Positions 31,869 to 44,118 of a stretch of 64,000 nucleotides of DNA are shown here, piece by piece (position 1 is the stretch's first letter; every line of letters begins with the position of its first letter). The notes beneath the pieces are model-generated. The model did no database searches. It worked only from the letters and a program-made list of their open reading frames with translations, and was not told where the DNA came from. This DNA comes from an uncultured Rhodospirillales bacterium (lineage in GTDB: Bacteria; Pseudomonadota; Alphaproteobacteria; Acetobacterales; Acetobacteraceae): assembly GCA_903865895.1 (NCBI GenBank), contig CAIPLM010000014.1, forward strand, positions 1-64,000, written 5' to 3'. Position numbers and translations under genes: made by a program.

Positions 31869-34514
31869 ATGAGCGTTTCCCCAGCCGAGACCCCAGCCGC
31901 GGCCGAGCCGCGCTTCGACTTTGCCCGCGCCGAACCGCGCTGGCAGGCGGAGTGGGATGCACGTGGCACCTTCCGCGTGCAGGACGTGCCGACCGACGGC
32001 AAGCCGAAATACTACGTGCTGGAGATGTTTCCCTATCCCAGCGGCAAGATCCACATGGGCCACGTCCGCAACTACACCCTCGGCGACGTGGTGGCGCGCT
32101 ACAAGCGGGCCCGCGGCCATTCGGTGATGCACCCGATGGGCTGGGACGCCTTCGGCCTGCCGGCGGAAAACGCGGCGCGCGAGCGCGGCATCCATCCGGC
32201 GAAATGGACCTGGGACAACATCGCCAACATGCGCGCCGAGTTGAAGCGCATGGGCCTATCGCTGGACTGGGACCGCGAATTCGCCACCTGCGACCCCACT
32301 TACTACCGCCACCAGCAGAAGCTGTTCCTCGATTTCCTTCAGACGGGCCTCGCCGAGCGGCGCGAAAGCTGGGTCAACTGGGACCCCGTCGACGGCACCG
32401 TGCTCGCCAATGAGCAGGTGATCGATGGCAAAGGCTGGCGCTCCGGCGCGCAGGTCGAGAAGAAGCTGCTCTCCCAGTGGTTCCTGCGCATCACCGACTA
32501 CGCGCCAGAGCTGCTCTCCGCGCTCGAAGGCCTCGATCGCTGGCCCGAACGGGTGCGGTTGATGCAGCACAACTGGATCGGCCGCAGCGAAGGCGCGCGG
32601 CTGAGCTTCGACCTGGCCGAGCCGGCAGATGGGATCAGCAACGTCGAGGTCTACACCACGCGGCCGGACACGCTCTACGGCATGTCCTTCCTCGCAGTGG
32701 CACCGGAGCACCCCCTGGCTACCGCCGCGGCAGCGCGAAGTGTCGGCGCGGCGGAATTCGTCGCCGAATGCCGCAGCATGGGCACCTCCGAGGCAGTGAT
32801 CGCCACGCTCGAGAAGCGCGGCTACGACACCGGACTGCGGGTCAAGCACCCGTTCATCGAGGGCGCCACTTTCCCGGTCTGGATCGCCAATTTCGTGCTG
32901 ATGGAATACGGCACAGGAGCAATTTTCGGCTGCCCCGCGCATGACCAGCGCGACCTCGATTTCGCCCGCAAATACGATCTCGACGTACTGCCCGTGGTGC
33001 TGCCGCCGGGCGAGGACATCGCGACCTTCACCGTCGCCGACAAAGCCTTCGATGGCACGGGTGTCATCATCAACTCCGGCTTCCTCGACGGGTTGCAGGC
33101 GCCGGACGCCGCCAAAAGCACGGTGATCGCGGAGCTTGAGCGGCGCGGTATCGGCAAGGGCGTGGTGAACTGGCGCCTGCGCGACTGGGGCGTCGGCCGT
33201 CAGCGCTACTGGGGCGCGCCAGTTCCGGTCATCCATTGCGCCTCCTGCGGTGTGGTGCCGGTGCCCGAGAAGGACCTGCCGGTGGTGCTGCCGGAGGACG
33301 TGTCGTTCGACTGGAACGGCAAGCTGCTCGATCTGCACCCGACCTGGAAGCACGTGAAATGCCCTTGCTGCGGCAAGGATGCCGAGCGTGATACCGACAC
33401 GATGGACACTTTCGTCGACAGTTCCTGGTATTACGCCCGCTTCTGCAGCCCGCATGCCGATATCCCCGTGATACAAGACGCGGTTAAGCACTGGATGCCG
33501 GTCGATCAGTATATCGGCGGCATCGAGCACGCGATTTTGCATCTGCTCTATTCGCGGTTCTTCTCCCGCGCGATGCAAAAGACCGGTCACCTCAACGTCT
33601 CCGAACCTTTCGCCGGCCTGTTTACCCAGGGCATGGTGACGCATGAGAGCTACAAGCTCGGCTCCGGTGGCAACGGCGTCTGGTTGTATCCCGAGGAAAT
33701 CGAGAAGCGCCCTGATGGCACGGCATTCCACCGCGAGACTGGCGAACCGGTGACGGTGGGCCGCGTCGAGGCCATGTCGAAGTCGAAGCGAAATACCGTA
33801 GATCCTGGCGCGATTATTTCTCGTTACGGAGCGGATACGGCGCGCTGGTTCATCCTCTCCGACAACCCGCCCGAGCGCGATATGGAGTGGACGGAGTCCG
33901 GTGTGATCGGCGCCTATCGCTTCACCCAACGCCTGTTCCGCCTGGTGGAGAACATCGCGCCCGGGCCGCGCGGCGCGATACCCCAGGAATTCGCCGCCGC
34001 CGCCCGCACCCTGCGCCGGGCGACCCATCGGGCCATCCTGGCGATGACCGAGGCACTGGAAAGCTTCGCCTTCAACGTCGCGGTCGCGCGAATCTATGAA
34101 CTGGCGAATGCCATCGCCGAGGCCGAAAAATCGGCTGCGGGCAGCGATACCGAGGGGCTGGACTGGGCGCGGCGGGAGGCAGTCGAGATCGCCGCGCGGC
34201 TGATTTCGCCGGCAATGCCGCATCTGGCCGAGGAAATCTTCGCGCGCCTCAATCCAGGGTCTACGGAGATTGTGGCCGAACTGCCCTGGCCTGAGGCCGA
34301 CGCCGAACTGGCCGCGGCTGATCTCGTCACCATCGCGGTCCAGGTGCTCGGCAAGCTCCGCGGCACGGTCGCCATGCCTCCGGGGAGTGCTGAGGCGGAC
34401 GTCTTGCATGCCGCCGCCGCCGAGCCCAATGTGGCGCGCCTGCTTGAGGGCAAGCGGATCATCAAACGGGTCTATGTGCCGAACCGGATCGTGAATTTTG
34501 TCGTCGCGGGATAA
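31869..34514 (+). CDS. leuS: leucyl-tRNA synthetase
   Basis: [21 protein letters not shown] (HIGH region), [11 protein letters not shown] (KMSKS region). Confidence 0.99.
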   Translation: MSVSPAETPAAAEPRFDFARAEPRWQAEWDARGTFRVQDVPTDGKPKYYVLEMFPYPSGKIHMGHVRNYTLGDVVARYKRARGHSVMHPMGWDAFGLPAENAARERGIHPAKWTWDNIANMRAELKRMGLSLDWDREFATCDPTYYRHQQKLFLDFLQTGLAERRESWVNWDPVDGTVLANEQVIDGKGWRSGAQVEKKLLSQWFLRITDYAPELLSALEGLDRWPERVRLMQHNWIGRSEGARLSFDLAEPADGISNVEVYTTRPDTLYGMSFLAVAPEHPLATAAAARSVGAAEFVAECRSMGTSEAVIATLEKRGYDTGLRVKHPFIEGATFPVWIANFVLMEYGTGAIFGCPAHDQRDLDFARKYDLDVLPVVLPPGEDIATFTVADKAFDGTGVIINSGFLDGLQAPDAAKSTVIAELERRGIGKGVVNWRLRDWGVGRQRYWGAPVPVIHCASCGVVPVPEKDLPVVLPEDVSFDWNGKLLDLHPTWKHVKCPCCGKDAERDTDTMDTFVDSSWYYARFCSPHADIPVIQDAVKHWMPVDQYIGGIEHAILHLLYSRFFSRAMQKTGHLNVSEPFAGLFTQGMVTHESYKLGSGGNGVWLYPEEIEKRPDGTAFHRETGEPVTVGRVEAMSKSKRNTVDPGAIISRYGADTARWFILSDNPPERDMEWTESGVIGAYRFTQRLFRLVENIAPGPRGAIPQEFAAAARTLRRATHRAILAMTEALESFAFNVAVARIYELANAIAEAEKSAAGSDTEGLDWARREAVEIAARLISPAMPHLAEEIFARLNPGSTEIVAELPWPEADAELAAADLVTIAVQVLGKLRGTVAMPPGSAEADVLHAAAAEPNVARLLEGKRIIKRVYVPNRIVNFVVAG

Positions 34515-35055
34515 CCTGCCCGGATCGATCACGACGACGCGGCGATTATTCGCCGCGATAGGGCTTGGCTTGCTTGCCGGTTGCGGATTTCGTCCGCTCT
34601 ACAGCGCGCGCGAGAATGGCACCGCCGGGCCCGCCGAACAGGGGTTGGCCGAGATTTCCGTGGCACTGATCCCGGAGCGCTCCGGGCAACTGCTACGCCA
34701 GGCGCTGCAGGCGCGTTTCGAGCGCGCCGGCAGCGGAATTGCCAAGCGATATGACCTCACGATCGCGTATGGCATCCAGGGCGATACGCTCAATATCGCG
34801 CAGGCTACGTCGATTCCCTCGCGGCTGCGACTGGTCGGCACCGCCAATTGGGCGCTGATTTCCCAGGACACGAAGCGGCGCACGCTGGCCACCGGCGTGG
34901 CCCGCTCGGTCGACGGTCTCAACATCTTCGACCAGCAGTTTTTTGCGATCGACATGGAATCCGAGGCCGTGCAGCGCCGGCTGGCCGACCAGGTCGCCGA
35001 ACAGATGACGATGCAACTCGCCGCTTGGTTCAGCCGGCAAGCCGCCGCAGAGTGA
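34498..35055 (+). CDS. lptE: LPS assembly lipoprotein LptE
   Basis: [10 protein letters not shown] lipobox; canonical position between leuS and holA; TTG start overlapping leuS. Confidence 0.92.
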   Translation: MSSRDNLPGSITTTRRLFAAIGLGLLAGCGFRPLYSARENGTAGPAEQGLAEISVALIPERSGQLLRQALQARFERAGSGIAKRYDLTIAYGIQGDTLNIAQATSIPSRLRLVGTANWALISQDTKRRTLATGVARSVDGLNIFDQQFFAIDMESEAVQRRLADQVAEQMTMQLAAWFSRQAAAE

Positions 35056-35059
35056 GCCG

Positions 35060-36073
35060 ATGAAGATCGATGCGCGGCAGTTCGATGCCTTGCTGCGCGA
35101 TCCAGGTGCCATTTCCGTCGTATTATTGACCGGCGATGATACCGGGATGATCCGCGAGAGGGCTCGCCGTCTGGTGATGGCAGTCGCGGGATCCCTTGAT
35201 GACCCGTTTCGTGTCGTCGAACTCGATCGTGATGGCGCATCGGCCATCCCCAACGAAATGGCCTCGATGTCCCTTACCGGCGGGCGTCGGGTGATCCGGG
35301 TGCGTGAAGCAGGCGATGCGGTGCTCCCCCACGTCACCCGGATGTTGGAAGGACGACCGCACGGATTCCTGATACTTGAGGCGCCGGGCGCGGCATCTAA
35401 AAGCAAACTCCGTGTCGCATTGGATAAACTACCGACCGCGGCGGTGATGGTGTGCTATCCCCTGGAAGGTCGCGCGTTGGAGGGAGAAATCCGAGCCAAT
35501 CTGGCGGAGATGAAAGTTTCCGCCGATGGCGAGGCGATGCGCTTCCTGGTGGAGCACCTCGGCGCCGACCATTCGATGACCCGTGGCGAGATCGAGAAAC
35601 TCGTATTGTACGTCGGCCCAGGCGGGCAGGTCGATTTGCTGACCGCCCAGATGTGCGTCGGCGATATGGCTGGGCTTTCGCTCGATGACGCGTTGTTCAG
35701 CGCGACCTCCGGCGACGTCGGAGGGGCTGATCGCGCGCTCGAACTTGCAATGGCAGAGGGTGCGGCCCCTGTTGCGGTGCTTCGGACCGCGTTGGTGCAC
35801 ATGCAGAAGTTGCAAAGGGCCCGCGATGCGATGGCCGAAGGACTTTCTGCGGGAGAAGCGGCAAAAGGATTGCGGCCCCCCCTGTTCTTTCGCCGGGAAT
35901 CGGTCTTCGTCCAGGCGCTCAATCTGTGGTCCCCCGCCGCCATCGACCAGGCCTGCACCCGGCTATGGGAGGCGGAGCGTGCGTGCAAGCGGACTGGAGC
36001 GCCCGATGAGGTGATCTGCCGCAGCGCAATTGTCGGCCTTGCTCAGCGTAGCGCGGCAGCGCGGCGCCGTTGA
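35060..36073 (+). CDS. holA: DNA polymerase III subunit delta
   Basis: LLTGDDTGMIRERARRLV, GGRRVIRVREA, LEAPG, KLVLYVG; position after lptE. Confidence 0.95.
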   Translation: MKIDARQFDALLRDPGAISVVLLTGDDTGMIRERARRLVMAVAGSLDDPFRVVELDRDGASAIPNEMASMSLTGGRRVIRVREAGDAVLPHVTRMLEGRPHGFLILEAPGAASKSKLRVALDKLPTAAVMVCYPLEGRALEGEIRANLAEMKVSADGEAMRFLVEHLGADHSMTRGEIEKLVLYVGPGGQVDLLTAQMCVGDMAGLSLDDALFSATSGDVGGADRALELAMAEGAAPVAVLRTALVHMQKLQRARDAMAEGLSAGEAAKGLRPPLFFRRESVFVQALNLWSPAAIDQACTRLWEAERACKRTGAPDEVICRSAIVGLAQRSAAARRR

Positions 36074-36088
36074 GGCCGCCGGCGCGCT

Positions 36089-36952
36089 TCAGTCCCGATT
36101 GAGCAGTGTGATAATGCCATCGAGCTGGTCAAGGCTGCGGTAGCGGATCCGCACGGTGCCACCCTTGCCGTCAAATGCGACGTCAACCTTTAAGCCAAGC
36201 CGCTCAGACAGCGACCGTTCCAGCGCCACAGTATCAGGATCCCGGGTCTTGCTGATGCGCGGTCCTCCGGCGTCGCTTCGTCGCGATGCCAGCGCCTCTG
36301 TTTGCCGCACGTTGAGCCCGCGGGAAATCACTGAGAGGGCCGCCAAGCCTGGGTCAGGATGGCTGAGAAGCGCGCGCGCGTGCCCTGCGGAAAGGGCGCC
36401 CTGGTGCACCGCCGCCTGCACTGCCGCCGGCAAATTTAGGAGCCGCATGGTATTTGCGACGTGACTGCGGGACTTGCCGACCGCCGTTCCGAGCGCATCC
36501 TGAGTCAACCCGAATTCATCGATCAGTCGGCGGTAGCCCTCCGCCTCTTCGAGCGCATTAAGGTCCTGTCGCTGCAGATTCTCCACGAGAGCAGCAGCCA
36601 TCGCCTCTGCCTCGGAGAGCGGCCGGATCAGAACCGGGATCTCATGCAGCCCCGCACGTTGCGCCGCCCTCCACCGCCGCTCACCAGCGATGATTTGATA
36701 ATGGCCAGGCGTATCCGGATGCGGCCGTGCCAGGATTGGTTGCAGGACACCGCGCGCACGGATAGATTCAGTGAGTTCATCGAGCGCGGTTGGATCCATT
36801 GCCCCGCGCGGTTGATAGGGGCTGGGCTCGAACAACTCGATGGCTGCGGTTACCGTATTGCCGCTCGTCGCTGGAGTGACAGTGGAGGCAACATCGCCGA
36901 GGAGCGCGGCGAGGCCGCGTCCGAGCCGGGGGTTGACGTCCTTGGCACACAT
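36089..36952 (-). CDS. parB: chromosome partitioning protein ParB
   Basis: LGRGLAALLGD, PYQPRGAMD, YQIIAGERRWRAAQRAGL, ALVENLQRQDLNALEEAEGY. Confidence 0.99.
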   Translation of the reverse strand: MCAKDVNPRLGRGLAALLGDVASTVTPATSGNTVTAAIELFEPSPYQPRGAMDPTALDELTESIRARGVLQPILARPHPDTPGHYQIIAGERRWRAAQRAGLHEIPVLIRPLSEAEAMAAALVENLQRQDLNALEEAEGYRRLIDEFGLTQDALGTAVGKSRSHVANTMRLLNLPAAVQAAVHQGALSAGHARALLSHPDPGLAALSVISRGLNVRQTEALASRRSDAGGPRISKTRDPDTVALERSLSERLGLKVDVAFDGKGGTVRIRYRSLDQLDGIITLLNRD

Positions 36953-37776
36953 CAGTCGATATTCCCCACGATGCGCTCCCGGCTCAGTACCTCCTGCGCG
37001 AGTCGAATATAGGCCTGAGCCCCGGGTGAGCGATAGTCGTAGAGAATGACGGGCTTGCCGTGGCTCGGGGCCTCGGAAACGCGGATATTGCGCGGGATGA
37101 CAGTCTCGAACACACGATCTCCAAAGAATCCGCGGGCGTCCGCCGCGACGAGGTCTGATAGGTTGTTCCTGCGGTCAAACATAGTCAGGACGATACCCAA
37201 TAGCCGCAGCGAGGGGTTGAGCCCGCGCCTTACGAGATCGATCGTGCGCGTCAGTTGAGTAAGGCCCTCAAGGGCAAAAAACTCGCATTGCAGGGGCACG
37301 AGAACAGCGTCGGCAGCGACAAGTCCGTTCAGGGTCAGCAAACCAAGACTTGGTGGGCAGTCGATGAGGATGATGTTGGGGGTTTGGGCTGCGCTGGCGG
37401 GTCGTCGAAGAGCCTCGCGCAGGCGGAATTCGCGTCTTTCCTCGCTGACAAGTTCAATCTCCGCACCCGCAAGGTCGGGATCGGCGGGCACGATGGTCAG
37501 GCCGGGCACACCAGTCGCGCGCGGCAGGTTGGTCGCGTCAGGATCGAGTAGCAAAGCATATGTGCCTCGCGTGCGTTCGGTTCGGCTGATTCCAAGTCCG
37601 GTTGAGGCATTTCCCTGAGGATCGAGATCAATCAGGGAGACCGTTTGTCCGGCGGCCGCGAGCGCTGTTGCGAGATTAATCGTCGTCGTCGTCTTCCCAA
37701 CCCCCCCCTTCTGGTTGGCCACCGCGATGATCAGCGGCGATCGGCCGCCATTTTCGGGCTGCTCAGGAAGGGACAC
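36952..37776 (-). CDS. parA: chromosome partitioning ATPase ParA
   Basis: IIAVANQKGGVGKTTTTINLATALA, LIDLDPQGNASTGLG. Confidence 0.99.
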   Translation of the reverse strand: MSLPEQPENGGRSPLIIAVANQKGGVGKTTTTINLATALAAAGQTVSLIDLDPQGNASTGLGISRTERTRGTYALLLDPDATNLPRATGVPGLTIVPADPDLAGAEIELVSEERREFRLREALRRPASAAQTPNIILIDCPPSLGLLTLNGLVAADAVLVPLQCEFFALEGLTQLTRTIDLVRRGLNPSLRLLGIVLTMFDRRNNLSDLVAADARGFFGDRVFETVIPRNIRVSEAPSHGKPVILYDYRSPGAQAYIRLAQEVLSRERIVGNID

Positions 37777-38371
37777 GGGCGATCTCGCTTAGACGAAGAA
37801 TGGTTGAGAGGGGATCAATGGCACTTGGCAGTCGCTCCACGCGCATGTGCCAATGAAGTTCCGCCGCGGTCAATTCCTCCTCGGCGCCGCGGCCCTTCGG
37901 GAAGAGGCAAACGCCATTGGGTGCGAGCAGTGGCGTCGCGAGGTCGAGCAAGCGACCGAGTGGCGCGAGGGCACGTGCGGTGATCAGCGAGGCGGGTTCG
38001 ATCTTCAGGCCTTCGATCCGGCCGGTGTGCACCACGACATCAGCCCCACCAACACGGCCGGCTTCCCTGAGAAAGGCGCCCTTGCGCTGGTCGGATTCGA
38101 CAAGGTCGAATCGCCATCCGGTGGCGATGGCGAGAACGACACCAGGGAACCCTCCGCCAGATCCGAGATCGATTACACGCTCGATACCTTGCGGTAAGGC
38201 AGGAAGCAGAGCGAGGGAATCGATGACATGACGCTCCCAAACATGCGCCTCGTCTCGTCGGGAAATAAGATTGATCGTCCCATTCCATTTCAGCAGGAGG
38301 TCCACAAAGCGCCGGAGGCGCTCCTCTGTTTCACGTGAAACACCGAGCCGCAGCAGTGGGTCGCGTTTCAC
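37763..38371 (-). CDS. rsmG: 16S rRNA (guanine527-N7)-methyltransferase RsmG
   Basis: [34 protein letters not shown] start overlapping the mnmG stop. Confidence 0.97.
   Translation of the reverse strand: MKRDPLLRLGVSRETEERLRRFVDLLLKWNGTINLISRRDEAHVWERHVIDSLALLPALPQGIERVIDLGSGGGFPGVVLAIATGWRFDLVESDQRKGAFLREAGRVGGADVVVHTGRIEGLKIEPASLITARALAPLGRLLDLATPLLAPNGVCLFPKGRGAEEELTAAELHWHMRVERLPSAIDPLSTILRLSEIARVPS
38327..38342. promoter_or_regulatory. parS centromere-like site, perfect 16-bp palindrome
   Basis: TGTTTCACGTGAAACA, within rsmG close to parAB. Confidence 0.96.
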
Positions 38372-38379
38372 GTGAAACT
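38364..38379. promoter_or_regulatory. second parS site
   Basis: cGTTTCACGTGAAACt: intact 14-bp core, outer bases differ from the perfect copy. Confidence 0.9.
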
Positions 38380-40242
38380 CCGCGGTGCGGATGACGTTCG
38401 CCGTGCATGGCCCATCAAAATCGCCAGCGCCGCCGGTGTCATCCCCTGAATGCGGGCCGCGGCCCCAATGGAAGGCGGCCTCACAAGCGCGAGTTTCTCC
38501 CGGATCTCTGCAGACAGGCTACCAATCGCCGCAAAATCCAAACCCTCCTCGAAGACCGCGCCCTCCTGTCGACGGAATTGCTCCACATCCGCCTCTTGCC
38601 GACCCAAATAGCCGGCATACAGCGCATCGCTCTCGATGATCGCCCGCAGCCGCGAAGGCGCCGCGGCAAACCATGGCGCTAGTCTCGCTACACCATCTAC
38701 GCCAACATCACTGAGTGCCAGGATGTCGAGCAGCGAGCGAACACGCCCATCGGCACGCACGATGACGCCACGCCGACGCAACTCGTCCGGCGAAAACGTC
38801 TCGGCTAGGCAGCGCGCCCTCAATGCGGAAAGCGCCACACCGTCTTCCCGCCGCTTGCGGGCGCGCTCAGCGCCAACGCACCCCCACCCATCACCAATCC
38901 CGGTCAGCCGAACATCCGCATTATCAGCACGCAGGCTCAGCCGATATTCAGCGCGTGAGGTGAACATGCGGTATGGCTCGGACACTCCCTGCGTCGTCAA
39001 ATCATCGATCAGCACGCCGATATAGGCCTGCGAACGATCGAGCATCACCACGTCCAATCCTGTACAGCGCCGCGCGGCGTTGATCCCCGCCATCAGACCC
39101 TGTGCCGCGGCCTCCTCGTAGCCTGTGGTGCCATTGACCTGCCCGGCCAGAAAGAGACCCGGGATGGCCTTCAACTCCAACCCGACCGTGAGTGCCCGCG
39201 GATCCACATAATCATATTCGATCGCATACCCCGGCCGGATCATCCGCGCGTGCTCCAGACCAGGCATCGTCTCGAGCAGCGCCTGCTGAACATCAACCGG
39301 TAAGCTTGTGGAGATGCCGTTCGGATAGACGGTATCATCGTCCAGTCCCTCTGGCTCCAGAAAGACCTGATGCCGTTCCCGTTCGGCGAACCGGACCACC
39401 TTGTCTTCGATGGATGGGCAGTAGCGCGGCCCACGGCCGGCAATGTGCCCGCCATAAACTGCGGAGCGCTCAAGATTCGCCCGGATGACTGCGTGTGTCG
39501 CCGGCGTCGTGGACGTAACACCACACGCAATCTGCCGGTTAGCAATCGCTGTCGTCAGCACACTGAACGGTTCCGGCTCCGCGTCGCCCCAATCCTGCTC
39601 CAACCCTGCCCAGTCAATGCTCCGGGCATCAAGACGCGGCGGGGTGCCCGTCTTGAGCCGCCCGAGCGGTAGACCGAGTGACTCAAGGCGAAGGGCGAGG
39701 CCGACCGAAGGTGCCTCACCGACACGCCCGGCTGGGCTCTGCTCATCCCCAATATGGATCATGCCCCGCAAAAAGGTGCCGGCCGTCAGCACCGCGGCAC
39801 CACAGGACAGGCGAGTACCATCTCCGCAGATCACGGCGGCCAGGCCACCTTGCGCGTCAAGCGCGATATCCTCCACCGCAGCCTCGATGATCGTCAGCCC
39901 CGCCTGTTCCGACAACAGCGCCTGCATCGCCGCACGATAAAGCCTGCGGTCCGCCTGAGCACGCGGACCACGCACGGCCGGACCTTTGCTGCGGTTGAGG
40001 ACCTTGAAGTGGATGCCCGCTCGATCCGCAGCAATGCCCATCACCCCGTCGAGCGCATCGATCTCGCGCACCAGGTGCCCCTTCCCAATGCCGCCAATCG
40101 CCGGATTGCAGGACATCTCACCGATCGCCGCCCGGCGATGCGTGACCAGTGCGGTGCGTGCACCCATCCGCGCTGCCGCTGCCGCTGCCTCGCAGCCGGC
40201 ATGCCCGCCGCCGATCACCACTACGTCGAACCGTTGATCCAT
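38368..40242 (-). CDS. mnmG: tRNA uridine-5-carboxymethylaminomethyl modification enzyme MnmG
   Basis: [45 protein letters not shown]. Confidence 0.99.
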   Translation of the reverse strand: MDQRFDVVVIGGGHAGCEAAAAAARMGARTALVTHRRAAIGEMSCNPAIGGIGKGHLVREIDALDGVMGIAADRAGIHFKVLNRSKGPAVRGPRAQADRRLYRAAMQALLSEQAGLTIIEAAVEDIALDAQGGLAAVICGDGTRLSCGAAVLTAGTFLRGMIHIGDEQSPAGRVGEAPSVGLALRLESLGLPLGRLKTGTPPRLDARSIDWAGLEQDWGDAEPEPFSVLTTAIANRQIACGVTSTTPATHAVIRANLERSAVYGGHIAGRGPRYCPSIEDKVVRFAERERHQVFLEPEGLDDDTVYPNGISTSLPVDVQQALLETMPGLEHARMIRPGYAIEYDYVDPRALTVGLELKAIPGLFLAGQVNGTTGYEEAAAQGLMAGINAARRCTGLDVVMLDRSQAYIGVLIDDLTTQGVSEPYRMFTSRAEYRLSLRADNADVRLTGIGDGWGCVGAERARKRREDGVALSALRARCLAETFSPDELRRRGVIVRADGRVRSLLDILALSDVGVDGVARLAPWFAAAPSRLRAIIESDALYAGYLGRQEADVEQFRRQEGAVFEEGLDFAAIGSLSAEIREKLALVRPPSIGAAARIQGMTPAALAILMGHARRTSSAPRSFT

Positions 40243-40266
40243 TTTCTGCCGCCCAATATCGTCGCG

Positions 40267-41550
40267 CTACTTGCCGATGCAGAATTGTCGGAAGACTGAG
40301 TCGAGCACATCCTCGACATGCACTGCTCCGGTCAACCGGCCCAGAGCCTGCACCGCCAGACGCAAATCTTCGCCACGCAACTCCGCCACGGGGGCTTCCA
40401 GCGCTCTTTCGATGCAGCCGAGCGCTGCCGCCACCGCCGCTCGATGTCTTGCCCGCGTCAGAACCGGCGGTCCGGCCGCATTCGCCAGCTTCCGCGCTTC
40501 CGCCGCCAAGGCTGCTCGCAGTTCCGGGATGCCGGCCCCAGTCAAACCGCTCACCACCAAACCATCGGCGGAGGGGATTGATAGCACGTCCCCCTTGCTG
40601 CGCACATGGAGGATCGGCCCCTGAAGCCCCGGCTCGACCTCGTCGTCACTGACGTGAACCACCAGGTCGGCCTCGCTGGCTCGCGCGCGCGCCCGACGAA
40701 TGCCTTCCGCTTCGATCGCATCGGCACTGTCCCGCAGGCCGGCGGTATCGAGCAACGTAACGGGAATGCCATCCAGCACCACGCGCGCCTCGATCACATC
40801 GCGCGTCGTCCCCGGTATGGGTGAGACGATGGCCACCTCACGCCCGGCAAGGGCGTTCATCAAGGTCGATTTACCGGCATTGGGCGGCCCAACAATCGCA
40901 AATACCAAGCCATCGCGCAGCCGCTCACCACGACCGCCATCGTCAAGATGCGCCGCCATATCGCGTACCAATGACGTCAGATCGTCGATAATTCCCTGTT
41001 CGACGCTGTCGGGGATGTCTTCATCGGGGAAGTCGATCATCGCCTCCTGGCGCGCGAGTTGCGCCAACAGGCGTGCGGCCCAATCGCGATAGATCGATCC
41101 CAACGCCCCGCCCATCTGCCGCAGCGCCTGGGTGCGCTGCTCGGAAGTTTCGGCGGCAATCAGGTCGGCAATCGCCTCGGCTTCCAGCAAATCGACACGC
41201 CCATTCAGGAAGGCGCGCTCAGTGAACTCGCCAGGCTCGGCCGGCCTGGCACCCGCTGCGACGAGGGCGTCGGCGACCCCATCGATCACCGCCGGCCCGG
41301 CATGAACATGCAATTCGGCACTGTCTTCGCCGGTGTAGCTCGCTGGCCCAGGGAACCACAGCAGTATTGCCCGGTCGAGCAACCCGCCATCCGGCCCACG
41401 CAGCGAGCGCAACGCAGCGGTCCGCGGCGTCGGCAACCGTCCGCACAGCGCCTCTGCCACGCCACGCGTGCCAGCGCCGGAGAGACGGATCAGCGCAACC
41501 GCAGCCCGGCCCGCGCCACTGGCGAGAGCAAAAATAGTGTCTGTATTCAA
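40267..41550 (-). CDS. mnmE: tRNA modification GTPase MnmE
   Basis: DTIFALASGAGRAAVALIRLSG, GPPNAGKSTLMNALAGREVAIVSPIPGTTRDVIE, C-terminal FCIGK. Confidence 0.99.
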   Translation of the reverse strand: MNTDTIFALASGAGRAAVALIRLSGAGTRGVAEALCGRLPTPRTAALRSLRGPDGGLLDRAILLWFPGPASYTGEDSAELHVHAGPAVIDGVADALVAAGARPAEPGEFTERAFLNGRVDLLEAEAIADLIAAETSEQRTQALRQMGGALGSIYRDWAARLLAQLARQEAMIDFPDEDIPDSVEQGIIDDLTSLVRDMAAHLDDGGRGERLRDGLVFAIVGPPNAGKSTLMNALAGREVAIVSPIPGTTRDVIEARVVLDGIPVTLLDTAGLRDSADAIEAEGIRRARARASEADLVVHVSDDEVEPGLQGPILHVRSKGDVLSIPSADGLVVSGLTGAGIPELRAALAAEARKLANAAGPPVLTRARHRAAVAAALGCIERALEAPVAELRGEDLRLAVQALGRLTGAVHVEDVLDSVFRQFCIGK

Positions 41551-41562
41551 TGTGTTGCCTGA

Positions 41563-41907
41563 CTATTCCGCCGGGAGTAGCAGCCCGGGCACCACTTCGC
41601 CATCCCGGACATGCCGCTCCAGAATCAGATCAACATCCGAGGTAGATTCGATCTTATACCAAACCCCCTCCGGATAGATCACCATGCACGGCCCGAGCTC
41701 GCAGCGGTCCAGGCATCCCGCGAGATTCACCCGCACCCGCGGCAACCCCATCTCCTTAGCGCGAACCTTCATGTAATCACGCAGCTTCTCTGAATCCCTC
41801 GCCGCGCAGGAGCCCCGCTTGTGCCCATCCGGGCGGCGGTTGCAGCATACGAAGAGATGCGCATCGAAATATGGGCGGCGCTCGCCCGCAGCCTGATCGT
41901 CCGCCAT
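41563..41907 (-). CDS. (2Fe-2S) thioredoxin-like ferredoxin domain protein
   Basis: [30 protein letters not shown]..., [24 protein letters not shown]. Confidence 0.92.
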   Translation of the reverse strand: MADDQAAGERRPYFDAHLFVCCNRRPDGHKRGSCAARDSEKLRDYMKVRAKEMGLPRVRVNLAGCLDRCELGPCMVIYPEGVWYKIESTSDVDLILERHVRDGEVVPGLLLPAE

Positions 41908-42003
41908 GTTGTCCCCTTTCCGCGTCGTCGGTGGCACTCATCACCTGTCCATCCGCGAGAAAATCCCTATCTGCGATGCTACCGCCTTATGCAAGGACGA
42001 ACG

Positions 42004-44052
42004 ATGCCGACCGAAGCAAACCTCCTGTGCCTCGAGACCTCGCCCTACCTGCTCCAGCACGCCGACAACCCTGTGCACTGGCGGCCTTGGGGAGCAGCAG
42101 CGCTCGCCGAGGCCAAGGCGACCAATCGGCCGATCCTGCTCTCGGTCGGCTATGCCGCTTGCCATTGGTGCCATGTGATGGCGCACGAATCCTTCGAGGA
42201 CGCGGAGACGGCGGCGCTGATGAATGCCCTCTACGTCACCATCAAGGTCGACCGGGAGGAGCGGCCGGACATCGACCATCTCTACATGTCCGCCCTTCAT
42301 GCCCTCGGCGAGCAGGGAGGCTGGCCACTCACCATGTTCCTTACGCCGGATGGTGCGCCGTTCTGGGGCGGCACCTATTTCCCGCCGGAGCCGCGCTGGG
42401 GCCGCCCCTCCTTCCGCCAGGTATTGCAAGGCGTCGCCGAGGCCTTCCACGGCGACAACGAGGCAATCGCCAAAAACGTCGCCACTCTGCAGCGCACCCT
42501 CGTTGCCACCTCGGCGGAACGCCCCGGCGATATGCCGGGGCCTGCCACGCTGGATCGTGCTGCCGCCACCCTACTCCGCCTAAATGACCCCGAGCTCGGC
42601 GGCCTCAAGGGCGCGCCGAAATTCCCCAATCCCGCGATATTCGGCTTCCTGTGGCAGAACGCTTGCCGCAGCGGAGATCCGGCCGGTAAGGCGGCCACCC
42701 ATCTTCTGCTTGAACGCATGTCACAAGGCGGCATCTACGATCATCTTGGCGGCGGCTACGCGCGCTACTCGACTGATGCCGAGTGGCTGGTGCCGCATTT
42801 CGAGAAGATGCTCTACGACAATGCGCAACTCCTCGATCTCCTCGCCCTTGCGCATGCCGATGGCCCCTCGCCGCTTTACGCCGCCCGCGCCGAGGAGACG
42901 GTCGGGTGGATGGTACGTGACATGCGGGCCGAGGAAATTGCCGGCGCTGCCGCCTTTGCCGCGTCGGAAGATGCTGATAGCGAAGGTGTCGAGGGCAAAT
43001 TTTACGTCTGGCAGGAGGCCGAGGTCGATGCGCTGCTCGGCCCCGACAGCGCTGCCTTCAAAGCCGCCTATGACGTGACACCCGATGGCAATTGGGAACA
43101 CAGCACCATCCTGCGCCGCATCACCTCGGCAGGCGACGCGCTTGCCGAGGCCCGGCTCGCTGCCTGCCGCGAAACCCTGCTCGCCGCCCGGGACTACCGG
43201 ATCCGTCCGGGGCGGGACGACAAGGTGCTGGCGGACTGGAACGGCCTCGCCATTGCCGCCCTGTGCCGCGCCGGCGCCGTGTTCGGCCGGCCGGACTGGG
43301 TCGCACTCGCCGAAAACGCGTTCGCCTTCATCGTGAGCCAGATGGCCACACCGGATGGCCGCATCCAGCACGCTTTGCGCCAGGGCCGCATTGCCGCCGC
43401 CGGGCTGCTGGAGGATCAGGCGGCCATGGCCCGCGCCGCGCTCGCCCTCTATGAGGCTACTGGCACCCAATCCTACCTCGATCATGCCTGCCGCATCACC
43501 GATGCGGCAGATACATGGTTCGGCGATCGTGGCGGCTCCTATTTCTCGACCGCCGCAGATGCCACCGATGTGCCGCTCGGCCCGGATGCAAGGCCACGCA
43601 CGCCGGGCGACAACGCCACCCCCTCCGGCAACGGCGTCATCGCCCAGGTGCTCGCCCGGCTTTACCACCTCACCGGCGGACCACGCTTCCGGGACCGCAC
43701 CGAGGCAGTCATCCGCGCCTATGGCGGGCTCGGCGATAGTTTCTCTGCCGCCCCCGGCCTGTTGGTCGCCGCCGACATGCTGGAGGAGATGGCGGCCGTC
43801 GTTGTCACCGGGGCGTCGGACGATCCCGGCACGCGCGCCCTGCTTGCCACTGCTCTCGCCACACCGGATATGGCCGTCTGCGTTCTGCGCGCGCCGCTTG
43901 GAACCGAGCTGCCGAGCGCCCACCCCGCCCATGGCAAGACGTCGCCGCATCCCGCCGCCTATCTCTGCCGCGGCGGCGTTTGCAGCCTGCCGATCGGCGA
44001 CGCTGCTACACTCGCCGCCGCCCTGCGCACCCGCCGCACGGCCCCCGCTTGA
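42004..44052 (+). CDS. thioredoxin domain-containing protein (DUF255/YyaL family)
   Basis: [56 protein letters not shown]. Confidence 0.97.
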   Translation: MPTEANLLCLETSPYLLQHADNPVHWRPWGAAALAEAKATNRPILLSVGYAACHWCHVMAHESFEDAETAALMNALYVTIKVDREERPDIDHLYMSALHALGEQGGWPLTMFLTPDGAPFWGGTYFPPEPRWGRPSFRQVLQGVAEAFHGDNEAIAKNVATLQRTLVATSAERPGDMPGPATLDRAAATLLRLNDPELGGLKGAPKFPNPAIFGFLWQNACRSGDPAGKAATHLLLERMSQGGIYDHLGGGYARYSTDAEWLVPHFEKMLYDNAQLLDLLALAHADGPSPLYAARAEETVGWMVRDMRAEEIAGAAAFAASEDADSEGVEGKFYVWQEAEVDALLGPDSAAFKAAYDVTPDGNWEHSTILRRITSAGDALAEARLAACRETLLAARDYRIRPGRDDKVLADWNGLAIAALCRAGAVFGRPDWVALAENAFAFIVSQMATPDGRIQHALRQGRIAAAGLLEDQAAMARAALALYEATGTQSYLDHACRITDAADTWFGDRGGSYFSTAADATDVPLGPDARPRTPGDNATPSGNGVIAQVLARLYHLTGGPRFRDRTEAVIRAYGGLGDSFSAAPGLLVAADMLEEMAAVVVTGASDDPGTRALLATALATPDMAVCVLRAPLGTELPSAHPAHGKTSPHPAAYLCRGGVCSLPIGDAATLAAALRTRRTAPA

Positions 44053-44118
44053 CATCTGACGGGGGAGGCTGCCATCCCCTCGCCACATTCGGCCCCTCCT
44101 CAGGATCATCCCCGGCGC

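Noticed and set aside
32256-34532. 758-aa ORF opposite leuS
   Set aside because: Antisense to a textbook leuS; no motif.
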